Of a stretch of 41,216 bases of DNA, positions 29,887 through 39,702 are shown one piece after another. Positions within the stretch are counted from its first letter, which is position 1, and every line of letters begins with the position of its first letter. The position numbers and the translations under genes were made by a program. Source of the stretch: an uncultured Clostridia bacterium. GTDB taxonomy: Bacteria > Bacillota > Clostridia > TANB77 > CAG-508. The DNA lies in contig CANRAY010000013.1 in assembly GCA_947628735.1 (NCBI GenBank), positions 1-41,216 on the forward strand, written 5' to 3'. The notes beneath the pieces are model-generated. The model saw only the letters and a list, made by a program, of their open reading frames with translations, was not told the DNA's origin and ran no database searches.

Positions 29887-30702
29887 TTATTCTTTAATTT
29901 CAATCATAGTAGCATTTCTGCCAGATAAAGCTCCATCTACTCTATAAGAATGAAATTGATCTGATTCACATACCGTGCACATACCAGAATCAATAATATT
30001 TTCTTCTCTTAAACCTTCTTTTTGTAACATCATCTTATTTAATAATGTTGTATCTATAAAATATTTCTGTACTTTTACTCCATCCTTATCAATAGATTTG
30101 CCTACTGTAATAAATTGTTCTATTTCAATATCAGCAGAAAACTCCTTTTCAAATAATTCTTTTACATCATCTTCTACTTCAAAATGACATTTGCGAATAT
30201 GAGGACAAATACAGCAAATAATATTTTTTGGATCAGAATGATACTCATTTATCATTTTTTTAACAGCCTTTTGTCCAATTCTCTGAAGTGTTCCCCTCCA
30301 TCCAGAATGAACATTTCCTATCACTTTACAAACTGGATCATAAAATATTAACCCTGTACAATCCGCTTCTGTAGTACACAATACTAAATTCTTTTGATTT
30401 GTAATTAAACCATCAACTTCATTCCAAATTTTTTCAGAATCATATACAACTTCAACTCTATCTGTATGTGTTTGATGAGGTTTCACAATTTGATTTGGAT
30501 TCCAATTAAATACTTCACTAATTTTTTCATAACTTAATTCCAAAGGTGAATTTTCATCATCATATTTTTTAAAGTTTAGTCCCTGATGTTTTAATGTAAA
30601 ACAATGCTGTATTTCTGTATATTCTAGTAACTTCTTAAACTGAATATATTGAACTCCATTTACATCCTTGTGAACAATCACTTCGTTTGTTAAATCCTTC
30701 AT
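29887..30702 (-). CDS. pgeF: YfiH/PgeF family multicopper-like purine nucleoside phosphorylase
   Basis: TEADCTGLIFYDPVCKVIGNVHSGWRGTLQRIGQKAV; ICPHIRKCHFEVEDDV; CTVCESDQFHSYR. Confidence 0.88.
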   Translation of the reverse strand: MKDLTNEVIVHKDVNGVQYIQFKKLLEYTEIQHCFTLKHQGLNFKKYDDENSPLELSYEKISEVFNWNPNQIVKPHQTHTDRVEVVYDSEKIWNEVDGLITNQKNLVLCTTEADCTGLIFYDPVCKVIGNVHSGWRGTLQRIGQKAVKKMINEYHSDPKNIICCICPHIRKCHFEVEDDVKELFEKEFSADIEIEQFITVGKSIDKDGVKVQKYFIDTTLLNKMMLQKEGLREENIIDSGMCTVCESDQFHSYRVDGALSGRNATMIEIKE

Positions 30703-33700
30703 ACTTTCTCCTTTATTTTATCTAGGACTTCTTCCTTCTTTTCATTTCCTATATAATAATATTCACTTTTACAAATTCCATTATTAAAATTACAAATTGT
30801 TTTATATTTGCAATATTCACAAGGCGTTTTACCACCATTCGCCTTATAATATGGCTTAACCTCAATATTTCCAGAAAAAATTTCCTTACTAATTTTCTTA
30901 ATTGTATTTTTAATATATTTTTGTAAACTTTCAAATTGCTCTCTTGTCACTGCACTTGACCTTGCATTTACATTTCCTTCTTTATCAATACTAGCAGGAA
31001 TTATATTTGAATATCCACTTTCTAACTTATTATCCATTTTCTTTATAATATTTACATCCGCTAAAACTAAGCCTTTCATTTTAAATTGTTTACGAATTTC
31101 TTCTTCTAATTTTTCATTTTCGACATAAGAATCAGCTTTTATAATTGGATCAATTAAATTAAAGTATAATACTCCTGCCGGTAAGAATTTATCATTTTCA
31201 CATACAGCATCTAAATAAGTTAATAATTGTAATTGTAGTCCTGCCACTACCTCATTCAAATTTATATCTTTTACTGATGATTTATAATCTATAATACGTA
31301 TATAATTACCATCTTCAGCTTTAGCAACATCAATTCTATCTATTTTTCCTGTAAGTTCTACTTTTCTTCCATCATCTAATGTAAATTGAATTGGTGGGTA
31401 CTCTTTTCCCTGCTTGAATTCCATTTCATGCCCTAATACTTCAAAATCACTATACTTCAAGCTATCTACAATATATTTCATTGACTTTTTAACTACACGA
31501 ATTAAACGATTTGCTAGTACTCTGTACTTTGGTATACTAGTAAAAATATAATTCTTTTTAAGCTGTAATGCCTCACTTACAATTTCGTCAACAATTTTGT
31601 CTATTTCCTCATCCATGATTTCTTTAACTTTAATTCCTCTATTTTCTATTACTTCAAAAAACTCATCAATAATATTATGCATAAAAGTTCCTGTGTCTAC
31701 CATTTCTATTTTAAATTCACTTTTATCTGATAATTTAAGACCATATTGCAAATAATAAGAAAATGGACATGATTGATATCTTTCTAATTTTGAAACACTC
31801 GTTGATAATGTATTTCCATATAATTTTTGAATATTATCTGGTGTAACTTTTTCTGGTTGATTAGTATATTGCAAAGCGCGCAAGCTATTTTCTAGTCGCA
31901 CTCTCCATTTTTCATCTTTCATATAATATTCATATACTTCTACCCACAAAAATCCATCTTCAGGTTTTTCTCCAAAATTTCCTTCGTCAATACGATTTCT
32001 TAATTTAGTTAACAACTCTTCAAAAGCGGTTTCCATTGTATAAATATCACTATGTTTTTGAATTACATCACTCTGTTCTATAAGAGTAGGAAAAATCTTT
32101 TTTATACGATTTATTAGCATTGATGGTCGTAAGGCATTACCTTCCAAATTTGATGAAACATATGATAAATAAATCTTCTCCTCTGCTGTTGAAAAAGCCT
32201 TATAAATATTAAAGTTTTCATCATATAATTTCTCTAAAGTTCCTTTTGCTAGTTCTGCTCCATCTTGTTTTAACTTTTCTCTATCACTGTCACTAAAAAA
32301 TCCTTCATCTTTATTCACCGTTGGAAAAACACCATCATTTAGTCCAATAATAAATACAGCTTTTACCTTATGACTTCTTGAACGATCCACATCTCCCACA
32401 ATAACTTGATCTTGTGTTCCTGGTATTTTACCTAATCCACTACTTCCTAATCCCATTTTCAATACTTCAGCATATTTTTCAAAACTAAATTCCTTATCTC
32501 CAAGTACCAGAACCATCTCATTTAAAAGATCCATAACAATCTTCCAACTAGTCTCATATTCTTTTGCTCTTTCTAATTGTCCAATTTCATTTAATTCTTG
32601 TATTTTTTCTTCCAATTTCTTTGGAATTTCTTCATCTATTAAAAATGAATATAAGACCTCAGTAATTTGTTTAACTGTCTTTTTACCTGTAAAATTAGAT
32701 TTTAGTGATAAAAGTTTTGGGATAATTAGTTCTTTTATATGTAAAATTTTTTCTTTTTCTTCATCTGTTTCATCATAGAAATTCCATTCCTCATCATACC
32801 ACTTTTTTCCTCTCATCCCCCAACGTAAAGAATAATTTTCAAACAGATGAATATCCATATCTTCTACTGGCAAAAAGCCTGTTTTTATATATTCAAACAC
32901 AGCCTCATACGTCCAATTTTTAGAAAATATATTTAATATAGCTAACAAATAGCGTACCAAAACATTTTGTGTTAAGTCCTTTTTTTCATCTATAAAAACA
33001 GGAATTTCATATTTACTAAAAATTGATCTACATAGACTGGCATACTCTTCTGCATTTTTTGTAATAACAGCAATATCATTATAATGATATCCTTCATTCA
33101 TTACTAACTGAACAATTTTTTCTCCTACTCGTTCTATTTCTGTATATTGATTTTTTGCTAAAAACAATTCTATATTCGATATTTGATCTGTATATTTATA
33201 ATAAAAAGTTCCATAAATATTTTGTTCCAAATGTTTTAATTCCTTCTGCTTAAAACGATATGCATTTTCTAAGAAAATAGGTTGTTCAATTTTTATATTT
33301 TCTTCTTTTGCTATATCCAATATCTTATTTAAAGTTTGTTTATTTGGATAAAAAAGATCTGTATCTGGATTTTCAGATATATCAATATGATCTGTACAAA
33401 CTGTAACTGTTACCATATTATTGCGTAATAATATTCGTAAAATATCATATTCCTGTTTAGTAAAACCTACAAATTCATCAACATAAATTAAGCAATTTTT
33501 AAAATCTGATACATTTTCTAGTTCGTTTGCTAAAATCGTTAAAATATCATTTTCATCAATATAATTTTGTTCAATTTCCTTACAATATGCATCAAAAATT
33601 TGTGTCATATCATTTAATTTTGATTCTAAATACTTATCCTGAGAATTTTGTTGTACTTGTTTCAATTTATCTGGTGTAATTCCATGTTTTTTAAACTCTG

Positions 33701-34085
33701 TAATCTGTGTTGCAACCATATCAACATTATCTGAAGACTTTCCAATAAACTTTAAACTCTTCTTTTTTTCAGTTAATAAATGATAAATAAGCATGGATTT
33801 TCCACTAGAAGATAAAGTGTTAACTTTAGCTCTTCTAACTTCATTTAACACACGATATGCCATACGACCAAATGTAAGTACTTCAGCATCAATAACTGCC
33901 CCTTCTTTTACTACTTCTAACAACTTTTTTTCTGCAGTAAAAGAAAATTGCTCAGGAGTAATAATATAAATCTTTTGAAAAGATTCAATTTCTTTTCTCT
34001 TTTCTTTTATCTTTTGAGCAACCTCTTGAAATACATATGTACTTTTTCCAGTTCCAGATCTTCCATATACAATTCTAAAACTCAT
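30699..34085 (-). CDS. addB: ATP-dependent helicase/nuclease subunit AddB
   Basis: 1128 aa; GRSGTGKSTYVFQEV; nuclease IDYKSS; Cys cluster CEYCKYKTIC. Confidence 0.92.
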   Translation of the reverse strand: MSFRIVYGRSGTGKSTYVFQEVAQKIKEKRKEIESFQKIYIITPEQFSFTAEKKLLEVVKEGAVIDAEVLTFGRMAYRVLNEVRRAKVNTLSSSGKSMLIYHLLTEKKKSLKFIGKSSDNVDMVATQITEFKKHGITPDKLKQVQQNSQDKYLESKLNDMTQIFDAYCKEIEQNYIDENDILTILANELENVSDFKNCLIYVDEFVGFTKQEYDILRILLRNNMVTVTVCTDHIDISENPDTDLFYPNKQTLNKILDIAKEENIKIEQPIFLENAYRFKQKELKHLEQNIYGTFYYKYTDQISNIELFLAKNQYTEIERVGEKIVQLVMNEGYHYNDIAVITKNAEEYASLCRSIFSKYEIPVFIDEKKDLTQNVLVRYLLAILNIFSKNWTYEAVFEYIKTGFLPVEDMDIHLFENYSLRWGMRGKKWYDEEWNFYDETDEEKEKILHIKELIIPKLLSLKSNFTGKKTVKQITEVLYSFLIDEEIPKKLEEKIQELNEIGQLERAKEYETSWKIVMDLLNEMVLVLGDKEFSFEKYAEVLKMGLGSSGLGKIPGTQDQVIVGDVDRSRSHKVKAVFIIGLNDGVFPTVNKDEGFFSDSDREKLKQDGAELAKGTLEKLYDENFNIYKAFSTAEEKIYLSYVSSNLEGNALRPSMLINRIKKIFPTLIEQSDVIQKHSDIYTMETAFEELLTKLRNRIDEGNFGEKPEDGFLWVEVYEYYMKDEKWRVRLENSLRALQYTNQPEKVTPDNIQKLYGNTLSTSVSKLERYQSCPFSYYLQYGLKLSDKSEFKIEMVDTGTFMHNIIDEFFEVIENRGIKVKEIMDEEIDKIVDEIVSEALQLKKNYIFTSIPKYRVLANRLIRVVKKSMKYIVDSLKYSDFEVLGHEMEFKQGKEYPPIQFTLDDGRKVELTGKIDRIDVAKAEDGNYIRIIDYKSSVKDINLNEVVAGLQLQLLTYLDAVCENDKFLPAGVLYFNLIDPIIKADSYVENEKLEEEIRKQFKMKGLVLADVNIIKKMDNKLESGYSNIIPASIDKEGNVNARSSAVTREQFESLQKYIKNTIKKISKEIFSGNIEVKPYYKANGGKTPCEYCKYKTICNFNNGICKSEYYYIGNEKKEEVLDKIKEKV

Positions 34086-34107
34086 TTTTTTCTCCTCATA
34101 TTAATCT

Positions 34108-34989
34108 TTATGCTGTATCCCTTTTCCAATAGAATAGATATTGTTGTGCCATTCCCTCTAAATCACCATATTTTTCTCTAGCTAGTCTTTCAATTTCCTT
34201 TTTCTGAACTTTAGTCTCATCTTCATTTTTTATATATAGTTCATTCATAACTCTTCTAACCCATACATCAATTGGAAAAACATCAAAACGTTTTAATGTA
34301 GAAAATAATAAAATACAATCTGCAACTTTAGGTCCTATACCAGATAACTCTAACAATTTTTTCCTAGCATTAACTGTATTTTCTTTCTGCAAATCTTCTA
34401 AAGAAAATTCTCCTGATTTCACTTTTCTAGTAGTTTCAACTAAATATCTATCTCTAAATCCCAATCCTAATGCTCTTAAATCTTCTACACTTGCTCTTGA
34501 AAGCTGATCAACTGTTGGAAAAGTATAATATGACTTTCCATTCCATTTTATTTCATTTCCATAAGCTTTTGAAATTCGTTCAATAATTCCTTTTATTCTT
34601 GGAATATTATTATTAGCAGAAATAATAAATGAAATAATTGTTTCCCATAAATCTTGATTCAAAATACGAATTCCTTTACCATACAAAATGCTTTGTTTTA
34701 AATATATATCTACACTTGATAGTTCTTCCTTAATTTTTTCATAATCTCTATTCAAATCAAAATATGAAATACAAATGTCTTGCAGATTTTCTTCACATAC
34801 TCCTTTGAAAATAATATCATCATTTTCTTTTCTTACATTAATTACACCATTTTTTACTACACCCGTGTAACTACCATCTTGATCCTCATTCCAACGAAAA
34901 CATTGCCCACATTCAAATATATGACGTGGTTCAAAAGATGTAGCATTTTTTAATACATATTCTTGTTCTTTCATATACACATACCTCAT
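34108..34989 (-). CDS. 8-oxoguanine DNA glycosylase (OGG/AlkA-like HhH-GPD)
   Basis: FECGQCFRWNEDQDGSYTGVV; LSGIGPKVADCILLFSTLKRFDVFPIDVWVRRVM. Confidence 0.9.
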   Translation of the reverse strand: MRYVYMKEQEYVLKNATSFEPRHIFECGQCFRWNEDQDGSYTGVVKNGVINVRKENDDIIFKGVCEENLQDICISYFDLNRDYEKIKEELSSVDIYLKQSILYGKGIRILNQDLWETIISFIISANNNIPRIKGIIERISKAYGNEIKWNGKSYYTFPTVDQLSRASVEDLRALGLGFRDRYLVETTRKVKSGEFSLEDLQKENTVNARKKLLELSGIGPKVADCILLFSTLKRFDVFPIDVWVRRVMNELYIKNEDETKVQKKEIERLAREKYGDLEGMAQQYLFYWKRDTA

Positions 34990-35051
34990 TTTTACTGATT
35001 ATAGTGTATCACAAAAATACGTTTTTTTCTACAAAAATTAGCAGTTAATAA

Positions 35052-35918
35052 TTACCTTTTAAATCCTTTTCCCCACGCTTCACGTGCATTTGAAATTACG
35101 ATAAATGCCTGTGGATCAATTTGCATTGCGATCTCTTTAATACGAACCACTTCATTTCTAGAACCCACACACCAAAGCATCATTTTCTTTTCTCTTGTAT
35201 ATGTTCCTTTAGCATAAATAGCTGTACTACCTCTTTTTAATTTATCACCTACTTCTTTAGCAATCTCTTTATAACGATTCGAAACAATGAACATGCTCTT
35301 TGTAAAATTAACACCTTCAAAAACAATATCTATCAACTTTCCCATCAAAAAAATTGCAATAGCTGAATATAAACCAATTTCAATTTCCTTAAAAACAATA
35401 ACATTTAAAAATACAATAATTGCATCAATTATCATAATTAAATTACTAGTACGAAATGTTGGAACATACGATCGAATAATATAAGATAATAAATCTGTTC
35501 CTCCTGTAGAAGCATTCGCTTTTAACACAATAGCAGTCCCAAGTCCAATACAAATTCCTCCATAAATACACGCTAAAAAAGGATCATTTGTTAATACATC
35601 AAACATGTCAAAAATATCAATAAAAACTGATAGCAAAACAGTACCAATTATTCCTTTTATTGCCACTCCTTTTCCAACACGAATAAAAGTAAGAATAAAC
35701 AATGGAATATTAAGAATTAAAATTGTTGTACCCAAAGGAAAATGAAACAAATAATAAATAATTGTTGCAATTCCTGAAAAACCACCCGAAGATAACTGAT
35801 TAGGAAGTAAAAAAAGCGAAGTGCCAACAGCCATAATTGCACATCCCACAGCAATAGAAATTATTTCTACTATCCATTTTTTTATAATTAAAAATCGCCT
35901 TTTCGTTTCTAATTTCAT
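35052..35918 (-). CDS. YitT/DUF2179 family membrane protein
   Basis: Multi-TM with NASTGGTDLLSYIIRSYVP and C-terminal DUF2179. RBS supports start at 35918. Confidence 0.88.
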   Translation of the reverse strand: MKLETKRRFLIIKKWIVEIISIAVGCAIMAVGTSLFLLPNQLSSGGFSGIATIIYYLFHFPLGTTILILNIPLFILTFIRVGKGVAIKGIIGTVLLSVFIDIFDMFDVLTNDPFLACIYGGICIGLGTAIVLKANASTGGTDLLSYIIRSYVPTFRTSNLIMIIDAIIVFLNVIVFKEIEIGLYSAIAIFLMGKLIDIVFEGVNFTKSMFIVSNRYKEIAKEVGDKLKRGSTAIYAKGTYTREKKMMLWCVGSRNEVVRIKEIAMQIDPQAFIVISNAREAWGKGFKR

Positions 35919-35966
35919 AAATTTTCCTTCCATTAATGTAATTTTATATGTAACAAAAAACTCTAT

Positions 35967-35999
35967 CATTAGGATTATCTCCTATTGATAGAGTTTTAT
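35967..35999 (-). terminator. Terminator after radical SAM gene
   Basis: AAAACTCTATCA...TGATAGAGTTTT hairpin. Confidence 0.7.
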
Positions 36000-36018
36000 A
36001 CAAATAAAATAATAAACA

Positions 36019-37059
36019 TTACTCGTAAACTTCTAGCACTTCTATTTTAAATTTTCCCTTTTTGATTTTTTCATCTGCTTCTACAAAAACATCTACATCA
36101 TATGTTTCTTTTAATTTCAATACATTCTCTTTTTTGTGACCAATAATTTCATTTATATTTTCTTCGTTAGCTATAATCTTAACTTGTCTAACTTTTGCAT
36201 TTACTTTTTTAATTTCATTAGCAATACTATCATACCACAAGCTAGATTCTACTAATTGACGGAATGCTGGATGGAATGGTCCAGCAATAACTTGACTTGC
36301 CTTATTCTTAGGATCTGAAATTTCATCTGTATTTTGAAGTCCTATACGAATAATATCAATCTTATGCTTTTGAAATAATGCCACAATCGCTTTACATCTT
36401 TCAACAGCTTGATTAATTGTTAATGGAGTATACTCTCCTTTTTCACATTCTTCTGCCAATTCTGTTTCTTTTATTACTAAAACTGGATAAATTCTAACAA
36501 TTTTAGGTTTTAACTTGATTAAATCTTTAGCAGTATTAATATCATCCTGTTTTGTACTTTCAGGAAGACCAACCATCATTTGATGACCCAAAATAAATCC
36601 ATTCCAACGGATTAATTTCGAAGCTCTTTCCACATCTTCCACAGTATGTCCACGCTTACATCTACGTAATATATAATTATTCATAGATTGGACACCTAAT
36701 TCGATAGTTTTTACATGATATTTTTTTAAGTACTTTAAAATATCCTTATCTATAGCATCTGGTCTTGTAGAAACACGAATGCTATTAACTTTTTTATTTT
36801 TAATATATGGTTGAACTGCTTCAAGTAATTCTATTTGTTTTTCCCTTTCAATAGCAGTAAAACTGCCTCCAAAAAAAGCAACTTCAACATACTTATTATT
36901 ATCTCTAAAATGCTTTAAATAATAATCTATGGTTTCTTTAACATCCTGTGCTGTTACCATTTTAGTTTGTCCACTAATCTTTCTCTGATTACAAAAGCTA
37001 CATTGATTTGGACAACCTAAATGTGGAACAAATATAGGAATAATATATTCCTTTTTCAT
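36019..37059 (-). CDS. Radical SAM protein, Elp3-like
   Basis: FVPHLGCPNQCSFCNQRKISG (CxxxxxxCxxC-like cluster); VAFFGGSFTAIE; IELGVQSMNNYILRRCKRGHTVEDVERAS. Confidence 0.88.
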   Translation of the reverse strand: MKKEYIIPIFVPHLGCPNQCSFCNQRKISGQTKMVTAQDVKETIDYYLKHFRDNNKYVEVAFFGGSFTAIEREKQIELLEAVQPYIKNKKVNSIRVSTRPDAIDKDILKYLKKYHVKTIELGVQSMNNYILRRCKRGHTVEDVERASKLIRWNGFILGHQMMVGLPESTKQDDINTAKDLIKLKPKIVRIYPVLVIKETELAEECEKGEYTPLTINQAVERCKAIVALFQKHKIDIIRIGLQNTDEISDPKNKASQVIAGPFHPAFRQLVESSLWYDSIANEIKKVNAKVRQVKIIANEENINEIIGHKKENVLKLKETYDVDVFVEADEKIKKGKFKIEVLEVYE

Positions 37060-37079
37060 GTTCTCACCTCCACACAACT

Positions 37080-37757
37080 TTATTTTTCAATATTCTCCAA
37101 AGCCTTTTTAGCTGCATCCATCTCTGCATGTTTTTTAGTTTTACCTTCACCTATTGCAAGTTCCACACCATTACATTCCACCTTTACTGTAAAAGTTTTA
37201 TCATGATCTGGACCTGTTGTTCGAATAACCATATAACAAATATTAACCTCTCCATTTTCTTGCAATTTTTCTTGTAATACAGTTTTATAGTCCTTCATTC
37301 CAACATTTCTACTAGATATTTCAATGGCATCTTTTAAATTTTCTATAATAAATTTTTCTGCAACCTCAAGACCTCCATCAAAATACATAGCAGCAATTAC
37401 AGCTTCAACACTATCAGCTAAAATAGCAGGTTTTTGATTTCCATGACATACATATTCACTTCTTCCAATATACAAGAAATCACTAAAATTATGCTTTTTA
37501 GCCACTTGGTATAAACTTCCTTCACATACCACTTCTGCTCTAACTTTAGTCATTTCTCCTTCTTTTAACTTTGGATAATGAAGATAAATATATTTACTCG
37601 AAATAAATTCTAAAATACTATCTCCCAAAAATTCTAATTTTTCATTACTTTCAATATGCTTTTCATAAGCATATGATGTATGCGTTAACGCTTTCTTTAG
37701 TAATTCTTTATTAGAAAAGGTATAGCCTATATTTTCTTCCAGTTTTGATAAGTCCAT
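37080..37757 (-). CDS. rnc: Ribonuclease III
   Basis: NEKLEFLGDSILEFISSKYIY; C-terminal dsRBD GEGKTKKHAEMDAAKKALENI. AAGGAGG supports start at 37757. Confidence 0.96.
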   Translation of the reverse strand: MDLSKLEENIGYTFSNKELLKKALTHTSYAYEKHIESNEKLEFLGDSILEFISSKYIYLHYPKLKEGEMTKVRAEVVCEGSLYQVAKKHNFSDFLYIGRSEYVCHGNQKPAILADSVEAVIAAMYFDGGLEVAEKFIIENLKDAIEISSRNVGMKDYKTVLQEKLQENGEVNICYMVIRTTGPDHDKTFTVKVECNGVELAIGEGKTKKHAEMDAAKKALENIEK

Positions 37758-37809
37758 AGCTTTCCTCCTTGCAAATATAACAATCCCATTATACATCATT
37801 TTCAAAAAA

Positions 37810-37842
37810 AAAGAAAGGTTTTTCCTATAAACCTTTCATTTG
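37810..37842 (-). terminator. Hairpin downstream of acpP
   Basis: GAAAGGTTTTTCCTATAAACCTTTC. Confidence 0.6.
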
Positions 37843-37857
37843 TATATTTCTTATTAG

Positions 37858-38100
37858 TTATGCGATATTTTCCTTGATATAATCAACAACATCACCAACT
37901 GTAACTACTTTTTCTGCATCAGCATCAGGAATCTCTAATTTAAATGCTTCTTCAATAGCCATAATTAGTTCAACTATATCTAAAGAATCAGCTCCTAAAT
38001 CATCTATAAAAGATGCCTCCATTGTAACAGATGTTTCAGCTACACCTAATTGCTCTACAATAATTTCTTTTACTTTATCAAAAACTTCTTCTGAACTCAT
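37858..38100 (-). CDS. acpP: Acyl carrier protein
   Basis: [44 protein letters not shown]. Confidence 0.97.
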   Translation of the reverse strand: MSSEEVFDKVKEIIVEQLGVAETSVTMEASFIDDLGADSLDIVELIMAIEEAFKLEIPDADAEKVVTVGDVVDYIKENIA

Positions 38101-38191
38101 TATATAAGTTCACCTCCTTAAAATTTGCTTATGCTTTTGCTTAATCTAAACAATAATACATATTATTTTAATTGTCAAGATTTTTTAGAAA

Positions 38192-39220
38192 TTAATTTTC
38201 ATTACTACCTTCAAATTCTTCTATCATCTTATCAACAGCCTTGTTCTCAACGAAAGTTTCAGCTTGTTTAATTGTAAATTCAAATAATTTTTCATCACTA
38301 CTTCCATGAGCTTTTACAACTGGTTTCTTTACTCCTAAAAATAGTGCTCCTCCATATTCTTTGTAATCCATAGTTTTCTTAAATCTAGAAATTGCAGGTA
38401 AACTAGGAATTGCAGCAATTGTTGAAAGAAAATTTTTCTTTAAACTTTCCGTTAAATTTCTCTTTACAAATTTGCCTAATCCTTCAACTGCTTTTAGAAA
38501 TACATTGCCAGTAAATCCATCTGTTACTAGTATATCTAAATCGCCTGAAAAGGCATCTCTACCCTCTACATTTCCAACGAAATTAATATTTAATTCCTTT
38601 GATTTTTCTTTTAATAAAAAATATGACTCCTTGGTCAGTTCATTTCCTTTTGTTTCTTCTGTACCAATATTTAATAATCCAACTGTAGGATTTTCTTTTC
38701 CAAAAGTATTACGAATATATATACTTGCCATTTGTGCAAATTGCAATAAATTAATTGGTTTACAATTTGTATTAGATCCACAATCCATTAATAATAATTG
38801 ACTTTTATATGATGGTAAGATTCCAGCTAGTGCTGGTCTATCAATTCCTTTAATTCTTCCAATTAAAAGAGTAGCACCTGTAAGCAATGCTCCTGAGTTT
38901 CCAGCAGAAATAAAGACATCACCTTCACCTTGTTTTAACATATTAAAACCTACTACCATAGAAGAATCTTTTTTATGCTTAATAGCTTGTGTTGGAATAT
39001 CTTCCATTTCAATTGTTTCTGTTGTATGATGAATGCTTAATCTTGGAGAAATCTCAGATATGTCATTCTTTCCATACAATTCCTTTATCCTTTGTAAAAT
39101 AATTTCTTTATTACCAATGAGGATTACATCTGCCTTAACTTGCTCGATGGCTTTCACTGCTCCTTTAATATTCGCATCTGGGGCATTATCTCCACCCATA
39201 GCATCTAGTAATATTTTCAT
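38192..39220 (-). CDS. plsX: Phosphate acyltransferase PlsX
   Basis: MKILLDAMGGDNAPDANIKGAVKAIEQVKADVILIGN. Confidence 0.96.
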   Translation of the reverse strand: MKILLDAMGGDNAPDANIKGAVKAIEQVKADVILIGNKEIILQRIKELYGKNDISEISPRLSIHHTTETIEMEDIPTQAIKHKKDSSMVVGFNMLKQGEGDVFISAGNSGALLTGATLLIGRIKGIDRPALAGILPSYKSQLLLMDCGSNTNCKPINLLQFAQMASIYIRNTFGKENPTVGLLNIGTEETKGNELTKESYFLLKEKSKELNINFVGNVEGRDAFSGDLDILVTDGFTGNVFLKAVEGLGKFVKRNLTESLKKNFLSTIAAIPSLPAISRFKKTMDYKEYGGALFLGVKKPVVKAHGSSDEKLFEFTIKQAETFVENKAVDKMIEEFEGSNEN

Positions 39221-39294
39221 ATATTCCTCCAATATTCTTTTTTATAATATATTTCTATTTTATTATTTTATAACTTCAATAGCATAAAGTCAAC

Positions 39295-39340
39295 AAAAAA
39301 CTGACGGCTTTACTATATAAATACCGTCAGCTTTCTGCAA
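39295..39340 (-). terminator. Terminator of the Cna_B 2 locus
   Basis: Minus strand CTGACGG...CCGTCAGTTTTTT. Confidence 0.8.
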
Positions 39341-39430
39341 ATTTACTTTTCATTATTTTTCAAGTATTTTATAAATATAAGTTTTTATTTAAAATGAGTT
39401 TTCAATTACCCATTTCGAAGATTGATCATT

Positions 39431-39702
39431 TTAATAATCATCTTCTGGCACCGACAAAAATTCATTTCTAAAAGATACTGTATTATTCAAAACATTTCCT
39501 CCTTTATCCACTTCTGCTACATAATATGTTTTTCCAAGTCATAAAATGTTGTTGATGAGGCTGATGCATTTCTAAATACTAGTTCTTGAAGATCTGATAC
39601 TCTCATAGTGCATTCTTTATCTGTATATAAAGCTACATAAAAAGTGGAATTTTCAGCTGACCATAGCTCCCCATTAACCGAAAGTTCCTTCGTAACTGTT
39701 AA
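39431..39702 (-). pseudogene. Degenerate downstream Cna_B/SpaA-like domain continuing past the stop of Cna_B protein 2
   Basis: In frame after the TAA at 39705-39703: LTVTKELSVNGELWSAENSTFYVALYTDKECTMRVSDLQELVFRNASASSTTFYDL. After losing one nt near 39534: GKTYYVAEVDKGGNVLNNTVSFRNEFLSVPEDDY*. Confidence 0.75.
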
